Below are positions 1 through 7,373 of a stretch of DNA of 10,685 nucleotides, piece after piece (positions within the stretch are counted from its first letter, which is position 1; each line of letters starts with the position of its first letter). Both the position numbers and the translations under genes were made by a program. Source of the stretch: Comamonas sp. (GTDB lineage Bacteria; Pseudomonadota; Gammaproteobacteria; Burkholderiales; Burkholderiaceae_C); assembly GCA_019236485.1 (NCBI GenBank), contig JAFAIY010000342.1:1-10685 (forward strand), read 5' to 3'. The notes below the pieces were generated by a model. That model had not been told where the DNA came from. It saw only the letters and a list, made by a program, of their open reading frames with translations, and ran no database searches.

Positions 1-2
1 CC

Positions 3-422
3 GAGGCCGGCCGCACCATGGACGCTATCGTGCAGAGCGTGCGTCGCGTGAGCGATCTGGTGGCCGAGATCAGCGTCGCCAGCCAGGAGCAGAGCGCGGG
101 CATCAACCAGGTGAACCAGGCCATCTCCATGATGGACCAGGTCACGCAGCAGAATGCCGCGCTGGTCGAGCAGGCCGCCGCGGCCGCCGGCTCGCTCAAG
201 GCCCAGGCCGGCGATCTGGCCGCTGCCGTCAGCGTGTTCCGCATCAATGGCGGTGCCACCCTGCGCCCGGCCGTCGCCGCGCCGCGCACTGCGCAGGCTG
301 CAGCCAGGCCCGCGGCCGCGCGCCAGCCGGCCCGTGCGGCTGCCGCCCCTCAGGTGCCGCTGGCCCCGGCCAAGGTCGCCCCCGCGGCCAAAGATGCCGA
401 AGGCGATTGGGAAAGCTTCTGA
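3..422 (+). CDS. Methyl-accepting chemotaxis protein, C-terminal fragment (5' truncated by window edge)
   Basis: This is the C-terminal end of a chemoreceptor; the reading frame is open from the left edge, so the apparent ATG at 18 is internal. The first ~80 visible residues are the last part of the cytoplasmic signalling coiled coil and second methylation helix, with the betaproteobacterial pattern SQEQSAGINQVNQAI ... QQNAALVEQAAAAA. An Ala/Pro-rich, probably disordered linker of about 50 residues follows, and the protein ends in DWESF. That tail resembles the NWETF pentapeptide of E. coli Tar/Tsr, which tethers the methyltransferase CheR and the methylesterase CheB. Chemoreceptors are inner-membrane proteins that control CheA through CheW. 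The ligand domain is outside the window, so no ligand can be assigned. Family assignment is firm; the adaptation role of the tail is inferred from the motif. Confidence 0.93.
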   Translation, partial: EAGRTMDAIVQSVRRVSDLVAEISVASQEQSAGINQVNQAISMMDQVTQQNAALVEQAAAAAGSLKAQAGDLAAAVSVFRINGGATLRPAVAAPRTAQAAARPAAARQPARAAAAPQVPLAPAKVAPAAKDAEGDWESF

Positions 423-450
423 AACGCTAGCTACCAGCGCTGAGCCTGCC

Positions 451-481
451 CGGATTTCAGGCGGATATCGCCTGAAATCCG
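451..481. terminator. Perfect 13-bp hairpin downstream of the chemoreceptor gene
   Basis: CGGATTTCAGGCG (451-463) and its exact complement (469-481) flank a 5-nt GATAT loop, 29 nt after the chemoreceptor stop codon. The stem is long and perfect but no T-run follows on either strand. It is therefore not a textbook intrinsic terminator. It may be a 3' mRNA-stabilising or Rho-assisting structure. The structure is seen directly; its role is inferred. Confidence 0.5.
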
Positions 482-588
482 CTGGTGGGGTGGAGCGCTT
501 TCCGGTCCAGCCGCCCCCAAGGCTTGACGGCCGTAGCTCAGGGGGAACGCCGATGCGCCGCACGCTCTACACTGGGCGGCTGATCATC

Positions 589-595
589 AAAGGAG
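589..595 (+). promoter_or_regulatory. Ribosome binding site that fixes the TTG start of the GST-like gene
   Basis: AAAGGAG ends 7 nt before a TTG codon at 603. No ATG occurs in frame near this point, and translation from the TTG gives exactly the expected N-terminus of a GST thioredoxin fold (ATPLTLYYAAGTC). The Shine-Dalgarno match therefore decides the start. No convincing -10/-35 pair was found between 423 and 588. Confidence 0.75.
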
Positions 596-602
596 ACGGA
601 CC

Positions 603-1220
603 TTGGCTACCCCACTCACGCTGTACTACGCTGCCGGCACCTGCGCACAGGCCGTGCTCATCGCGCTGTATGAGGCTGGCGCGCAGTTCACGCTCAAGAC
701 GCTGAACTTTGCCGAGAGCGAGCAGCGCGGCGCCGAATACCTGGCCATCAACCCCAAGGCTCGCGTGCCCGCGCTGGTTACCGAACGCGGCGTGCTGACC
801 GAGGTACCTGCGCTGCTGCTGTATGTGGCACAGAGCTACCCGCAGGCCAATCTCGCGCCGCTGGACGACCCGTTCGCGCTGGCCCAGCTGCAGGAATTCA
901 ATGCCTATCTGGCCTCCACCGTGCACATCGCCCACGCCCACCGCCCGCGCGCCTCGCGCTGGGCCGACGACGAGGCCGCCCAGGCCGCCATGCGCGCCAA
1001 GGTGCCCCAGAACATGCGCGACTGTTTTGCCGTGATCGAAAACCATTACCTGGGCGACAAGACCTGGGTGATGGGCGAGCAGTTCACCGTCGCCGACGGC
1101 TATCTCTACACCGTGGCGGGCTGGCTCAAGGGCGACGGCGTGGACATCGCCGAGTTCCCGCGCGTGGCGGCGCATTTCGAGCGGGTGAAGGCCAGGGCTT
1201 CGGTGCAGAAGCTGCAATAA
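603..1220 (+). CDS. Glutathione S-transferase family protein (beta-class-like)
   Basis: The 205-residue product matches a bacterial cytosolic glutathione S-transferase in length and layout. An N-terminal thioredoxin-like half (about residues 5-80) has the strand LTLYYAAGTC, the cis-proline segment ARVPAL (P56) and a TEVPA turn where the glutathione gamma-glutamyl group normally binds. An all-helical half (about 90-200) contains the conserved FTVADGYLY helix. Cys14 sits where beta-class enzymes carry the catalytic cysteine, and H108 may match their active-site histidine. Such enzymes conjugate or reduce electrophilic or peroxidised substrates with glutathione in the cytoplasm; the substrate here cannot be read from sequence. 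The usual Ser after the turn Glu is replaced by Val (E67-V68), a departure from the classical G-site. The gene stands alone, is convergent with gyrB, uses a TTG start, and its stop codon lies inside the shared terminator. Confidence 0.88.
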   Translation: MATPLTLYYAAGTCAQAVLIALYEAGAQFTLKTLNFAESEQRGAEYLAINPKARVPALVTERGVLTEVPALLLYVAQSYPQANLAPLDDPFALAQLQEFNAYLASTVHIAHAHRPRASRWADDEAAQAAMRAKVPQNMRDCFAVIENHYLGDKTWVMGEQFTVADGYLYTVAGWLKGDGVDIAEFPRVAAHFERVKARASVQKLQ

Positions 1221-1247
1221 AAAAGGCCCCTAGGGGCCTTTTTTATT
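1216..1247. terminator. Bidirectional intrinsic terminator between the GST-like gene and gyrB
   Basis: This is a perfect 32-bp inverted repeat: 15-nt arms with an A-rich outer part and a GGCCCC core, around a central TA. On either strand it reads as a GC stem followed by TTTTTTATT, so it can stop transcription arriving from the GST-like gene (plus) and from gyrB (minus, stop codon at 1298). The TAA stop of the GST-like gene (1218-1220) lies inside the left arm. Confidence 0.93.
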
Positions 1248-1297
1248 GGTGTGGGCTTGAGGCTATGAGTTGTCAGCAAAGTTGAGAACTCACAAAA

Positions 1298-3937
<2,640 letters not shown>

Positions 3938-3965
3938 CAAATGGATATTTGCCTGAAGCCAAGGA

Positions 3966-3983
3966 GCAGCCAGCGCTGGCTGC
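3966..3983. repeat. 18-bp perfect palindrome in the dnaN-gyrB spacer
   Basis: GCAGCCAGCGCTGGCTGC is self-complementary over all 18 bases. It begins 38 nt after the dnaN stop in the direction of transcription. As RNA it would form a 7-bp stem with a GCGC loop. No T-run follows, so it is not a canonical terminator. Possible roles are an mRNA-processing or attenuation hairpin, or a protein-binding operator. Confidence 0.5.
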
Positions 3984-4021
3984 CCATCTCTTCAAGCAAT
4001 TGAGTGTGGGCCTGGGTCCGC

Positions 4022-5143
4022 TCAGATGCGCATGGGCATCACGACATACTTGAAGCTGTCGATCTCGGGAATGGTGATCAGCGCCGAGCTGTTGCCGTCC
4101 TGCAGATCGATCTTCACCATGTCCTGGCCCATATTGGTGAGCACGTCGATCAGATAGGTCACGTTGAAGCCGATCTCGATGGTGTCGCCACCGTAGTCGA
4201 TATCGAGCTCGTCCATGGCCTCTTCCTGCTCGGCATTGTTGGACGCCACGCGCAGCGTGCCGGGCTCCACCGACAGGCGCACACCCTTGAACTTGTCGCT
4301 GGTCATGATGGCCGTGCGCTGCAGCGATGCCAGCAGCGGGGCGCGGCCCAGGGTCACGCTGTTGCTGTGGTTGCGCGGGATGACGCGGTTGTAGTCGGGG
4401 AACTTGCCCTCGACCAGCTTGGTCACGAACTCCATGCCGCCGAAAGTGAACTTGGCCTGGTTGCTGGCGAACTGCATCTCGATCACGGGCTGGTTGTCGC
4501 CGCTGGCGTCCGACAGCAGGCGCTGCAGCTCCAGCACGGTCTTGCGCGGCAGGATCACTTCCTGCTTGATGGGCACTTCCACATCCAGCGTGGCATTGGC
4601 CCAGGCCAGGCGGTGGCCGTCGGTGGCCACCAGGCTCAGGGTGTTGCCTTCGGCCACGAACAGAATGCCGTTGAGGTAGTAGCGGATGTCCTGCACGGCC
4701 ATGGAGAACGAGACCTGGCCCAGCAGGTCCTTGAGCACCTTCTGCGGCACGCTGAAGGCCGGGCCGAAGGCCGCCGACTCCTGCACCAGCGGGAAGTCCT
4801 CGGCCGGCAGGGTCTGCAGCGTGAAGCGGCTCTTGCCGCCCTTGAGAATCATCTTGGACTGCTGGGTCTCCAGGCTCACGGTCTGGTCGCCGGGCATGGT
4901 CTTCAGGATGTCGATCAGCTTGCGGGCACCGATGGTGGTGGTGAAGTCTCCCGTGTCGCCACCGAGTTCGGCCGTGGTGCGGATCTGGATTTCCAGGTCG
5001 CTGGTCGTCAGCTGCAGTGCATTGCCCGTCTTCTTGATCAGCACATTGGCCAGGATGGGCAGGGTGTGGCGGCGTTCGACGATGCCGGCCACTGATTGCA
5101 GAACCGCTAGAACTTTGTCTTGTGTGGCTTTCAGGACGATCAT
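4022..5143 (-). CDS. dnaN: DNA polymerase III beta sliding clamp
   Basis: The 373-residue product is the ring-shaped processivity clamp of DNA polymerase III, loaded at primed sites by the clamp loader; E. coli DnaN has 366 residues. Family landmarks visible are the N-terminus MIVLKATQDKVLAVLQSVAGIVERRHTLPILANVL, LVATDGHRLA in the middle of the protein, GKFPDYNRVIP, and the C-terminal YVVMPMRI, whose MPMR lies at the hydrophobic partner-binding cleft. The chain is long enough for three clamp domains. The ATG has GAGG 5 nt upstream (minus strand, 5152-5149). The gene lies 131 bp downstream of dnaA and 141 bp upstream of gyrB, all on the minus strand, consistent with a dnaA-dnaN-gyrB transcription unit. 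No substitution in a key motif was noticed. Confidence 0.98.
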   Translation of the reverse strand: MIVLKATQDKVLAVLQSVAGIVERRHTLPILANVLIKKTGNALQLTTSDLEIQIRTTAELGGDTGDFTTTIGARKLIDILKTMPGDQTVSLETQQSKMILKGGKSRFTLQTLPAEDFPLVQESAAFGPAFSVPQKVLKDLLGQVSFSMAVQDIRYYLNGILFVAEGNTLSLVATDGHRLAWANATLDVEVPIKQEVILPRKTVLELQRLLSDASGDNQPVIEMQFASNQAKFTFGGMEFVTKLVEGKFPDYNRVIPRNHSNSVTLGRAPLLASLQRTAIMTSDKFKGVRLSVEPGTLRVASNNAEQEEAMDELDIDYGGDTIEIGFNVTYLIDVLTNMGQDMVKIDLQDGNSSALITIPEIDSFKYVVMPMRI

Positions 5144-5188
5144 GTCAACCTCAGTGATTTAAGTGCGCATTTGTTTTGACGCGGCGGC

Positions 5189-5208
5189 GTCCGCAGGGCG
5201 GGGCGGAC
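5189..5208. repeat. Short GC-rich inverted repeat in the dnaA-dnaN spacer
   Basis: GTCCGC (5189-5194) and GCGGAC (5203-5208) are exact complements around an 8-nt G-rich loop. It lies within a GC-rich stretch 45-65 nt upstream of the dnaN start. No T-run follows. Function unknown. Confidence 0.35.
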
Positions 5209-5228
5209 TCTCCCTCATGCCGCGTGAA

Positions 5229-5267
5229 TCCCCCATTTTGCCGCTTGTGAGTGACATTCATGGGGGA
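5229..5267. repeat. 8-bp dyad (TCCCCCAT / ATGGGGGA) just after the dnaA stop
   Basis: TCCCCCAT at 5229-5236 and its exact complement at 5260-5267 enclose a 23-nt centre, starting 7 nt beyond the dnaA stop codon. The run of five C/G in each arm makes chance less likely than for mixed sequence of this length. It could form an mRNA hairpin between dnaA and dnaN or be an operator. No T-tract follows in the transcribed direction. Confidence 0.4.
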
Positions 5268-5274
5268 GTTTTCA

Positions 5275-6681
5275 TCAACCCTTGAGCGTCTGCTCCAGCA
5301 CATGCAGCTGCTGGTTCAGCTCGGTCAGTTGCTGGCGCTCGCCCGCAATCTTGCGCACGGCATGCAGCACGGTGGTGTGGTCGCGGCCGCCGAACAGCTC
5401 GCCGATCTCGGGCAGGCTTTTCTGCGTCAGCTCCTTGGCCAAGTACATGGCAATCTGGCGCGGCCGCGCAATGCTGGCCGGGCGCTTCTTGCTGTACATG
5501 TCGGCGACCTTGATCTTGTAGTAATCGGCCACCGTCTTCTGGATGTTTTCCACAGAGATCTGGCGATTCTGGATCGACAGCAGATCGCGCAGCGCCTCGC
5601 GGGCCAGCTGGATCGAGACTTCCTTCTGGTTGAAGCGCGAGTAGGCCAGGATCTTGCGCAGCGCGCCTTCGAGCTCGCGCACGTTGGAGCGCACGTTCTT
5701 GGCCACGAAGAAGGCCACTTCCTCGGGCATCTCGGCGTTCTCGGCGCGCGCCTTGTTGATCAGGATCGCCACGCGCATCTCGAGCTCGGGCGGCTCAATC
5801 GCCACCGTCAGGCCCGAATCGAAGCGCGAGACCAGGCGCTCGTGGATATTCGTCAGACCCTTGGGGTAGGTGTCCGAGGTCATCACGATATGGCTCTTCT
5901 TGGCCAGCAGGGCCTCGAAGGCATTGAAGAACTCTTCCTGCGTGCGGTCCTTGTTGGCGAAGAACTGCACGTCGTCGATCAACAGCAGGTCCAGCGAGTG
6001 GTAGCGCTCCTTGAATTCGTCGAAGGTGCGGCGCTGGTAGGCCTTGACCACATCCGAGACGAACTGCTCGGCATGGATGTAGAGAACCTTGGCGTCGGGC
6101 TTGTCTTGCAGCAGCTTGTTGCCCACGGCGTGCACCAGGTGAGTCTTACCCAGGCCGACCCCGCCGTAGATGAACAGCGGGTTGTAGAGGTGACCGGGCG
6201 AGCTCGCCACATGCATGGCGGCCGAGCGCGCCATGCGGTTGGCCGTACCTTCGACCAGGGTCTCGAAGGTCAGGGCCGGGTTCAAACGGGTGCGGAACAC
6301 CGGGGCTGGCGATTCCTCGCTGGTGACCGTGGGCACGGCGACGTTGAGGGTCTCGGGCGCCGTCTGCTGCACGGCCGACGGCGGGCGCACATAGGTACGC
6401 ACCACGCTTTCACGCTGAGCAAGCGCTAACTCAAGGGTGACCGGCTGGCCGTAGAGAGACTCCAGCATGGCCGAGATGCGGCCTGCGTACTGGGCACGGA
6501 TCCAGTCCAGCTTGAAGCGGTTGGCCACATAGACGGTGACCTTGGAAAAATCTTCAGCAACTTGCGCCGTCAGCGGCTTGATCCAGGTGTTGAATTGCTG
6601 CTCCGGCAGCTCCTGACCCAGTTGCTCAACGCAGACCTGCCACAGGGCCTGGCCTGCATCGTTGGTTGGTTCCTCTGTCAT
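5275..6681 (-). CDS. dnaA: Chromosomal replication initiator protein DnaA
   Basis: DnaA is the AAA+ ATPase that binds DnaA boxes, melts the origin and loads DnaB helicase. Domain I (about 1-85) carries [26 protein letters not shown] variable linker follows to about 135. The AAA+ domain shows Walker [10 protein letters not shown] (173-181), Walker [10 protein letters not shown] (232-240), sensor 1 VMTSD (266-270), the arginine-finger segment [11 protein letters not shown] (R286) and sensor 2 VRELEGALR (334-342). Domain IV has the basic loop [14 protein letters not shown] and the DnaA-box recognition motif [10 protein letters not shown] (432-441). I place the start at the ATG at 6681, giving 468 residues against 467 in E. 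coli. The frame stays open upstream to 6894, but that extension is not DnaA-like and contains the promoter. The start has only a weak Shine-Dalgarno. The gene is divergent from rpmH and heads dnaA-dnaN-gyrB. Confidence 0.98.
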   Translation of the reverse strand: MTEEPTNDAGQALWQVCVEQLGQELPEQQFNTWIKPLTAQVAEDFSKVTVYVANRFKLDWIRAQYAGRISAMLESLYGQPVTLELALAQRESVVRTYVRPPSAVQQTAPETLNVAVPTVTSEESPAPVFRTRLNPALTFETLVEGTANRMARSAAMHVASSPGHLYNPLFIYGGVGLGKTHLVHAVGNKLLQDKPDAKVLYIHAEQFVSDVVKAYQRRTFDEFKERYHSLDLLLIDDVQFFANKDRTQEEFFNAFEALLAKKSHIVMTSDTYPKGLTNIHERLVSRFDSGLTVAIEPPELEMRVAILINKARAENAEMPEEVAFFVAKNVRSNVRELEGALRKILAYSRFNQKEVSIQLAREALRDLLSIQNRQISVENIQKTVADYYKIKVADMYSKKRPASIARPRQIAMYLAKELTQKSLPEIGELFGGRDHTTVLHAVRKIAGERQQLTELNQQLHVLEQTLKG

Positions 6682-6696
6682 TGTCGAAAGTCTTGT

Positions 6697-6705
6697 TGTG
6701 GATAG
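6697..6705 (-). promoter_or_regulatory. DnaA box, 8 of 9 match, in the dnaA leader
   Basis: Read on the minus strand this is CTATCCACA, one mismatch from the consensus TTATCCACA. It lies about 16-24 nt downstream of the predicted dnaA transcription start and 15 nt upstream of the dnaA start codon. DnaA bound here could block elongation or cooperate with the box at 6747-6755. Confidence 0.75.
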
Positions 6706-6727
6706 GAGGAACAGTTGCGGGGCTTGT

Positions 6728-6756
6728 ATTGTAGCTTTTGCGGAAGTTATCCACAA
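6728..6756 (-). promoter_or_regulatory. dnaA promoter
   Basis: On the minus strand, -35 TTGTGG (6756-6751) and -10 TACAAT (6733-6728) are separated by exactly 17 bp. The -10 matches 5 of 6 sigma-70 consensus positions; the -35 matches only TTG. Transcription would start near 6721, giving a leader of about 40 nt. The -35 overlaps the perfect DnaA box, a layout typical of autorepressed dnaA promoters. Start site and autoregulation are inferred. Confidence 0.65.
6747..6755 (+). promoter_or_regulatory. Perfect consensus DnaA box
   Basis: TTATCCACA matches the high-affinity consensus at 9 of 9 positions. It covers most of the -35 hexamer of the predicted dnaA promoter and lies in the most AT-rich part of the dnaA-rpmH spacer. 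It could serve origin binding, dnaA autorepression or both. Confidence 0.88.
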
Positions 6757-6792
6757 AATATCAGGAGGCTGTCCCCCGACTTGAGTGCGGGA

Positions 6793-6808
6793 TAGGATGC
6801 ACATCCTA
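6793..6808. repeat. Operator-like dyad TAGGATG-CA-CATCCTA
   Basis: These are two exactly complementary 7-nt arms around a 2-nt centre, located about 37 bp upstream of the dnaA -35 and 93 bp upstream of the rpmH -35. The tight spacing suits a dimeric DNA-binding protein better than an RNA hairpin. The left arm overlaps GGATAGGA (6790-6797), which also occurs at 6700-6707 next to the leader DnaA box. No known operator consensus is recognised. Confidence 0.45.
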
Positions 6809-6891
6809 ATGGATTGGCGGGCCGCTGTTGGTAAAGAATGGACTGCCCGGACCCGGACTGGCGCCATGGCCCGGAGCGTTCCTAATGAATT
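6804..6891 (+). repeat. Near-identical 12-bp direct repeat pair in the origin region
   Basis: TCCTAATGGATT (6804-6815) and TCCTAATGAATT (6880-6891) match at 11 of 12 positions and start 76 bp apart. The first copy overlaps the right arm of the 6793-6808 dyad; the second ends 10 bp before the rpmH -35 element. Function unknown. Confidence 0.4.
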
Positions 6892-6900
6892 CAAGGGTCA

Positions 6901-6929
6901 TTGCATCAAAGGCCCAACGCTGTGATAAT
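6901..6929 (+). promoter_or_regulatory. rpmH-rnpA-yidD-yidC promoter (extended -10)
   Basis: TTGCAT (6901-6906) and GATAAT (6924-6929) are spaced 17 bp apart, and TGT immediately before GATAAT supplies the extended -10 TGn. The -10 matches 5 of 6 positions; the -35 is weak (TTG only), which an extended -10 can offset. Initiation near 6936 leaves a leader of about 240 nt before rpmH. No better promoter was seen between here and rpmH. Confidence 0.65.
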
Positions 6930-6938
6930 CGCGGGTTT

Positions 6939-6956
6939 CCCTGAATGTGTTCAGGG
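6939..6956 (+). other. 5'-end hairpin of the predicted rpmH transcript
   Basis: CCCTGAA (6939-6945), a TGTG loop and TTCAGGG (6950-6956) form a perfect 7-bp stem. It begins about 3 nt after the predicted transcription start. A stem at the very 5' end commonly protects mRNA from 5'-dependent decay; that role is inferred and depends on the promoter call. Confidence 0.45.
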
Positions 6957-7016
6957 TGATATGAGCCGGGCGCCATTTTTGTGCGCGCGCGCCCAGGGCT
7001 AAATGCGCTGTGGCGG

Positions 7017-7067
7017 GTGCTCTGTTCCGCTTGTTGCCTTCTTGCCAGAGCACATGCCTCGCATGTG
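7017..7067 (+). promoter_or_regulatory. Two overlapping, mutually exclusive hairpins in the rpmH leader
   Basis: Hairpin A pairs GTGCTCTG (7017-7024) with CAGAGCAC (7046-7053) around a 21-nt loop. Hairpin B pairs CACATGC (7051-7057) with GCATGTG (7061-7067) around CTC. They compete for the CAC at 7051-7053. Neither is followed by a T-run; hairpin B is followed by six A. Overlapping alternative stems are typical of regulatory leaders, but no known RNA family is recognised. Confidence 0.4.
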
Positions 7068-7115
7068 AAAAAATCCGGGCTTGGCGGTGACGGTGTGCGG
7101 CGCAGAACCTGGATG

Positions 7116-7144
7116 GTCGGGCGCAGACATGGCGCCTTGCCGAC
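7116..7144 (+). other. GC-rich stem-loop close to the rpmH start
   Basis: GTCGG (7116-7120) pairs with CCGAC (7140-7144). Inside it, GCGC (7121-7124) can pair with GCGC (7132-7135), leaving a 4-nt bulge and a 7-nt loop. The stem ends about 19 nt before the rpmH Shine-Dalgarno AAGGA (7164-7168). It could affect L34 translation or be structural only. Confidence 0.35.
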
Positions 7145-7174
7145 GCAAATACTGAACCTTCTCAAGGAACCAAC

Positions 7175-7309
7175 ATGAAACGTACTTACCAACCTTCCAA
7201 GACTCGCCGCGCCCGTACCCACGGTTTCCTGGTTCGCATGAAGACCAAGGGTGGCCGTGCCGTGATCAACGCACGCCGCGCCAAGGGCCGCAAGCGTCTG
7301 GCCGTCTAA
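7175..7309 (+). CDS. rpmH: 50S ribosomal protein L34
   Basis: The 44-residue, very basic product begins [18 protein letters not shown], continues through the conserved [25 protein letters not shown] and ends LAV. This is essentially diagnostic for bacterial L34, a small protein of the large ribosomal subunit that binds 23S rRNA. The usual length is 44-46 residues. AAGGA lies 6 nt before the ATG. It is the first gene of the plus-strand operon, preceded by a long structured leader and followed 64 bp later by rnpA, the near-universal bacterial order. Being upstream with a good ribosome binding site fits its need for far higher expression than rnpA. Confidence 0.98.
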   Translation: MKRTYQPSKTRRARTHGFLVRMKTKGGRAVINARRAKGRKRLAV

Positions 7310-7351
7310 GGCCGGCATTGGTTAGCGGTCTGCTCCTTCGCTGCGTTGAAG

Positions 7352-7367
7352 GCCTCTGACCCGAGGC
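7352..7367 (+). promoter_or_regulatory. Hairpin that can sequester the rnpA ribosome binding site
   Basis: GCCTC (7352-7356) is the exact complement of GAGGC (7363-7367), with a 6-nt loop. GAGG (7363-7366) is the rnpA Shine-Dalgarno, 7 nt before its ATG. When folded, the site would be paired, lowering rnpA translation relative to rpmH. The stem is only 5 bp, so the effect may be mild. Confidence 0.4.
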
Positions 7368-7373
7368 ATTCCT

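Larger units (their letters stand above)
6682..7174. other. Candidate chromosomal replication origin region (dnaA-rpmH divergent spacer)
   Basis: This is a 493-bp gene-free region between divergently transcribed dnaA and rpmH, the place where many bacteria carry oriC. It holds a perfect DnaA box (6747-6755), a near-perfect box (6697-6705) and a weak box-like site TGTGAAAAA (7064-7072). By eye the most AT-rich patch is about 6722-6765. There are also short repeats and dyads, two promoters and several leader hairpins. Two good boxes are few for a complete origin, so it may be only part of oriC or mainly a dnaA regulatory region. The strand switch of genes on both sides supports an origin, but GC skew could not be computed. 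Confidence 0.5.

Noticed and set aside
524..573. Promoter for the GST-like gene from TTGACG (524) and TACACT (568)
   Set aside because: The spacing of 38 bp is far too long and neither hexamer has a partner at 16-18 bp.
5546..5554. DnaA-box-like TTTTCCACA inside dnaA
   Set aside because: It encodes a conserved part of the protein (VENIQ) and is isolated, so it is probably coincidental.
5251..6429. Open frame of almost 400 codons opposite dnaA
   Set aside because: It is antisense shadow of dnaA, with repetitive His/Gln/Leu/Gly-rich translation and no recognisable motif.
6682..6894. N-terminal extension of dnaA by 71 codons
   Set aside because: The extension has no DnaA similarity and contains the predicted promoter and both DnaA boxes. 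Starting at 6681 gives the normal DnaA length.
7113..7178. Small leader ORF (21 codons from ATG 7113, or 65 from GTG 6981) whose stop overlaps the rpmH ATG
   Set aside because: No Shine-Dalgarno precedes either start and rpmH has its own good site. It would become interesting if ribosome profiling showed occupancy or the overlap were conserved.
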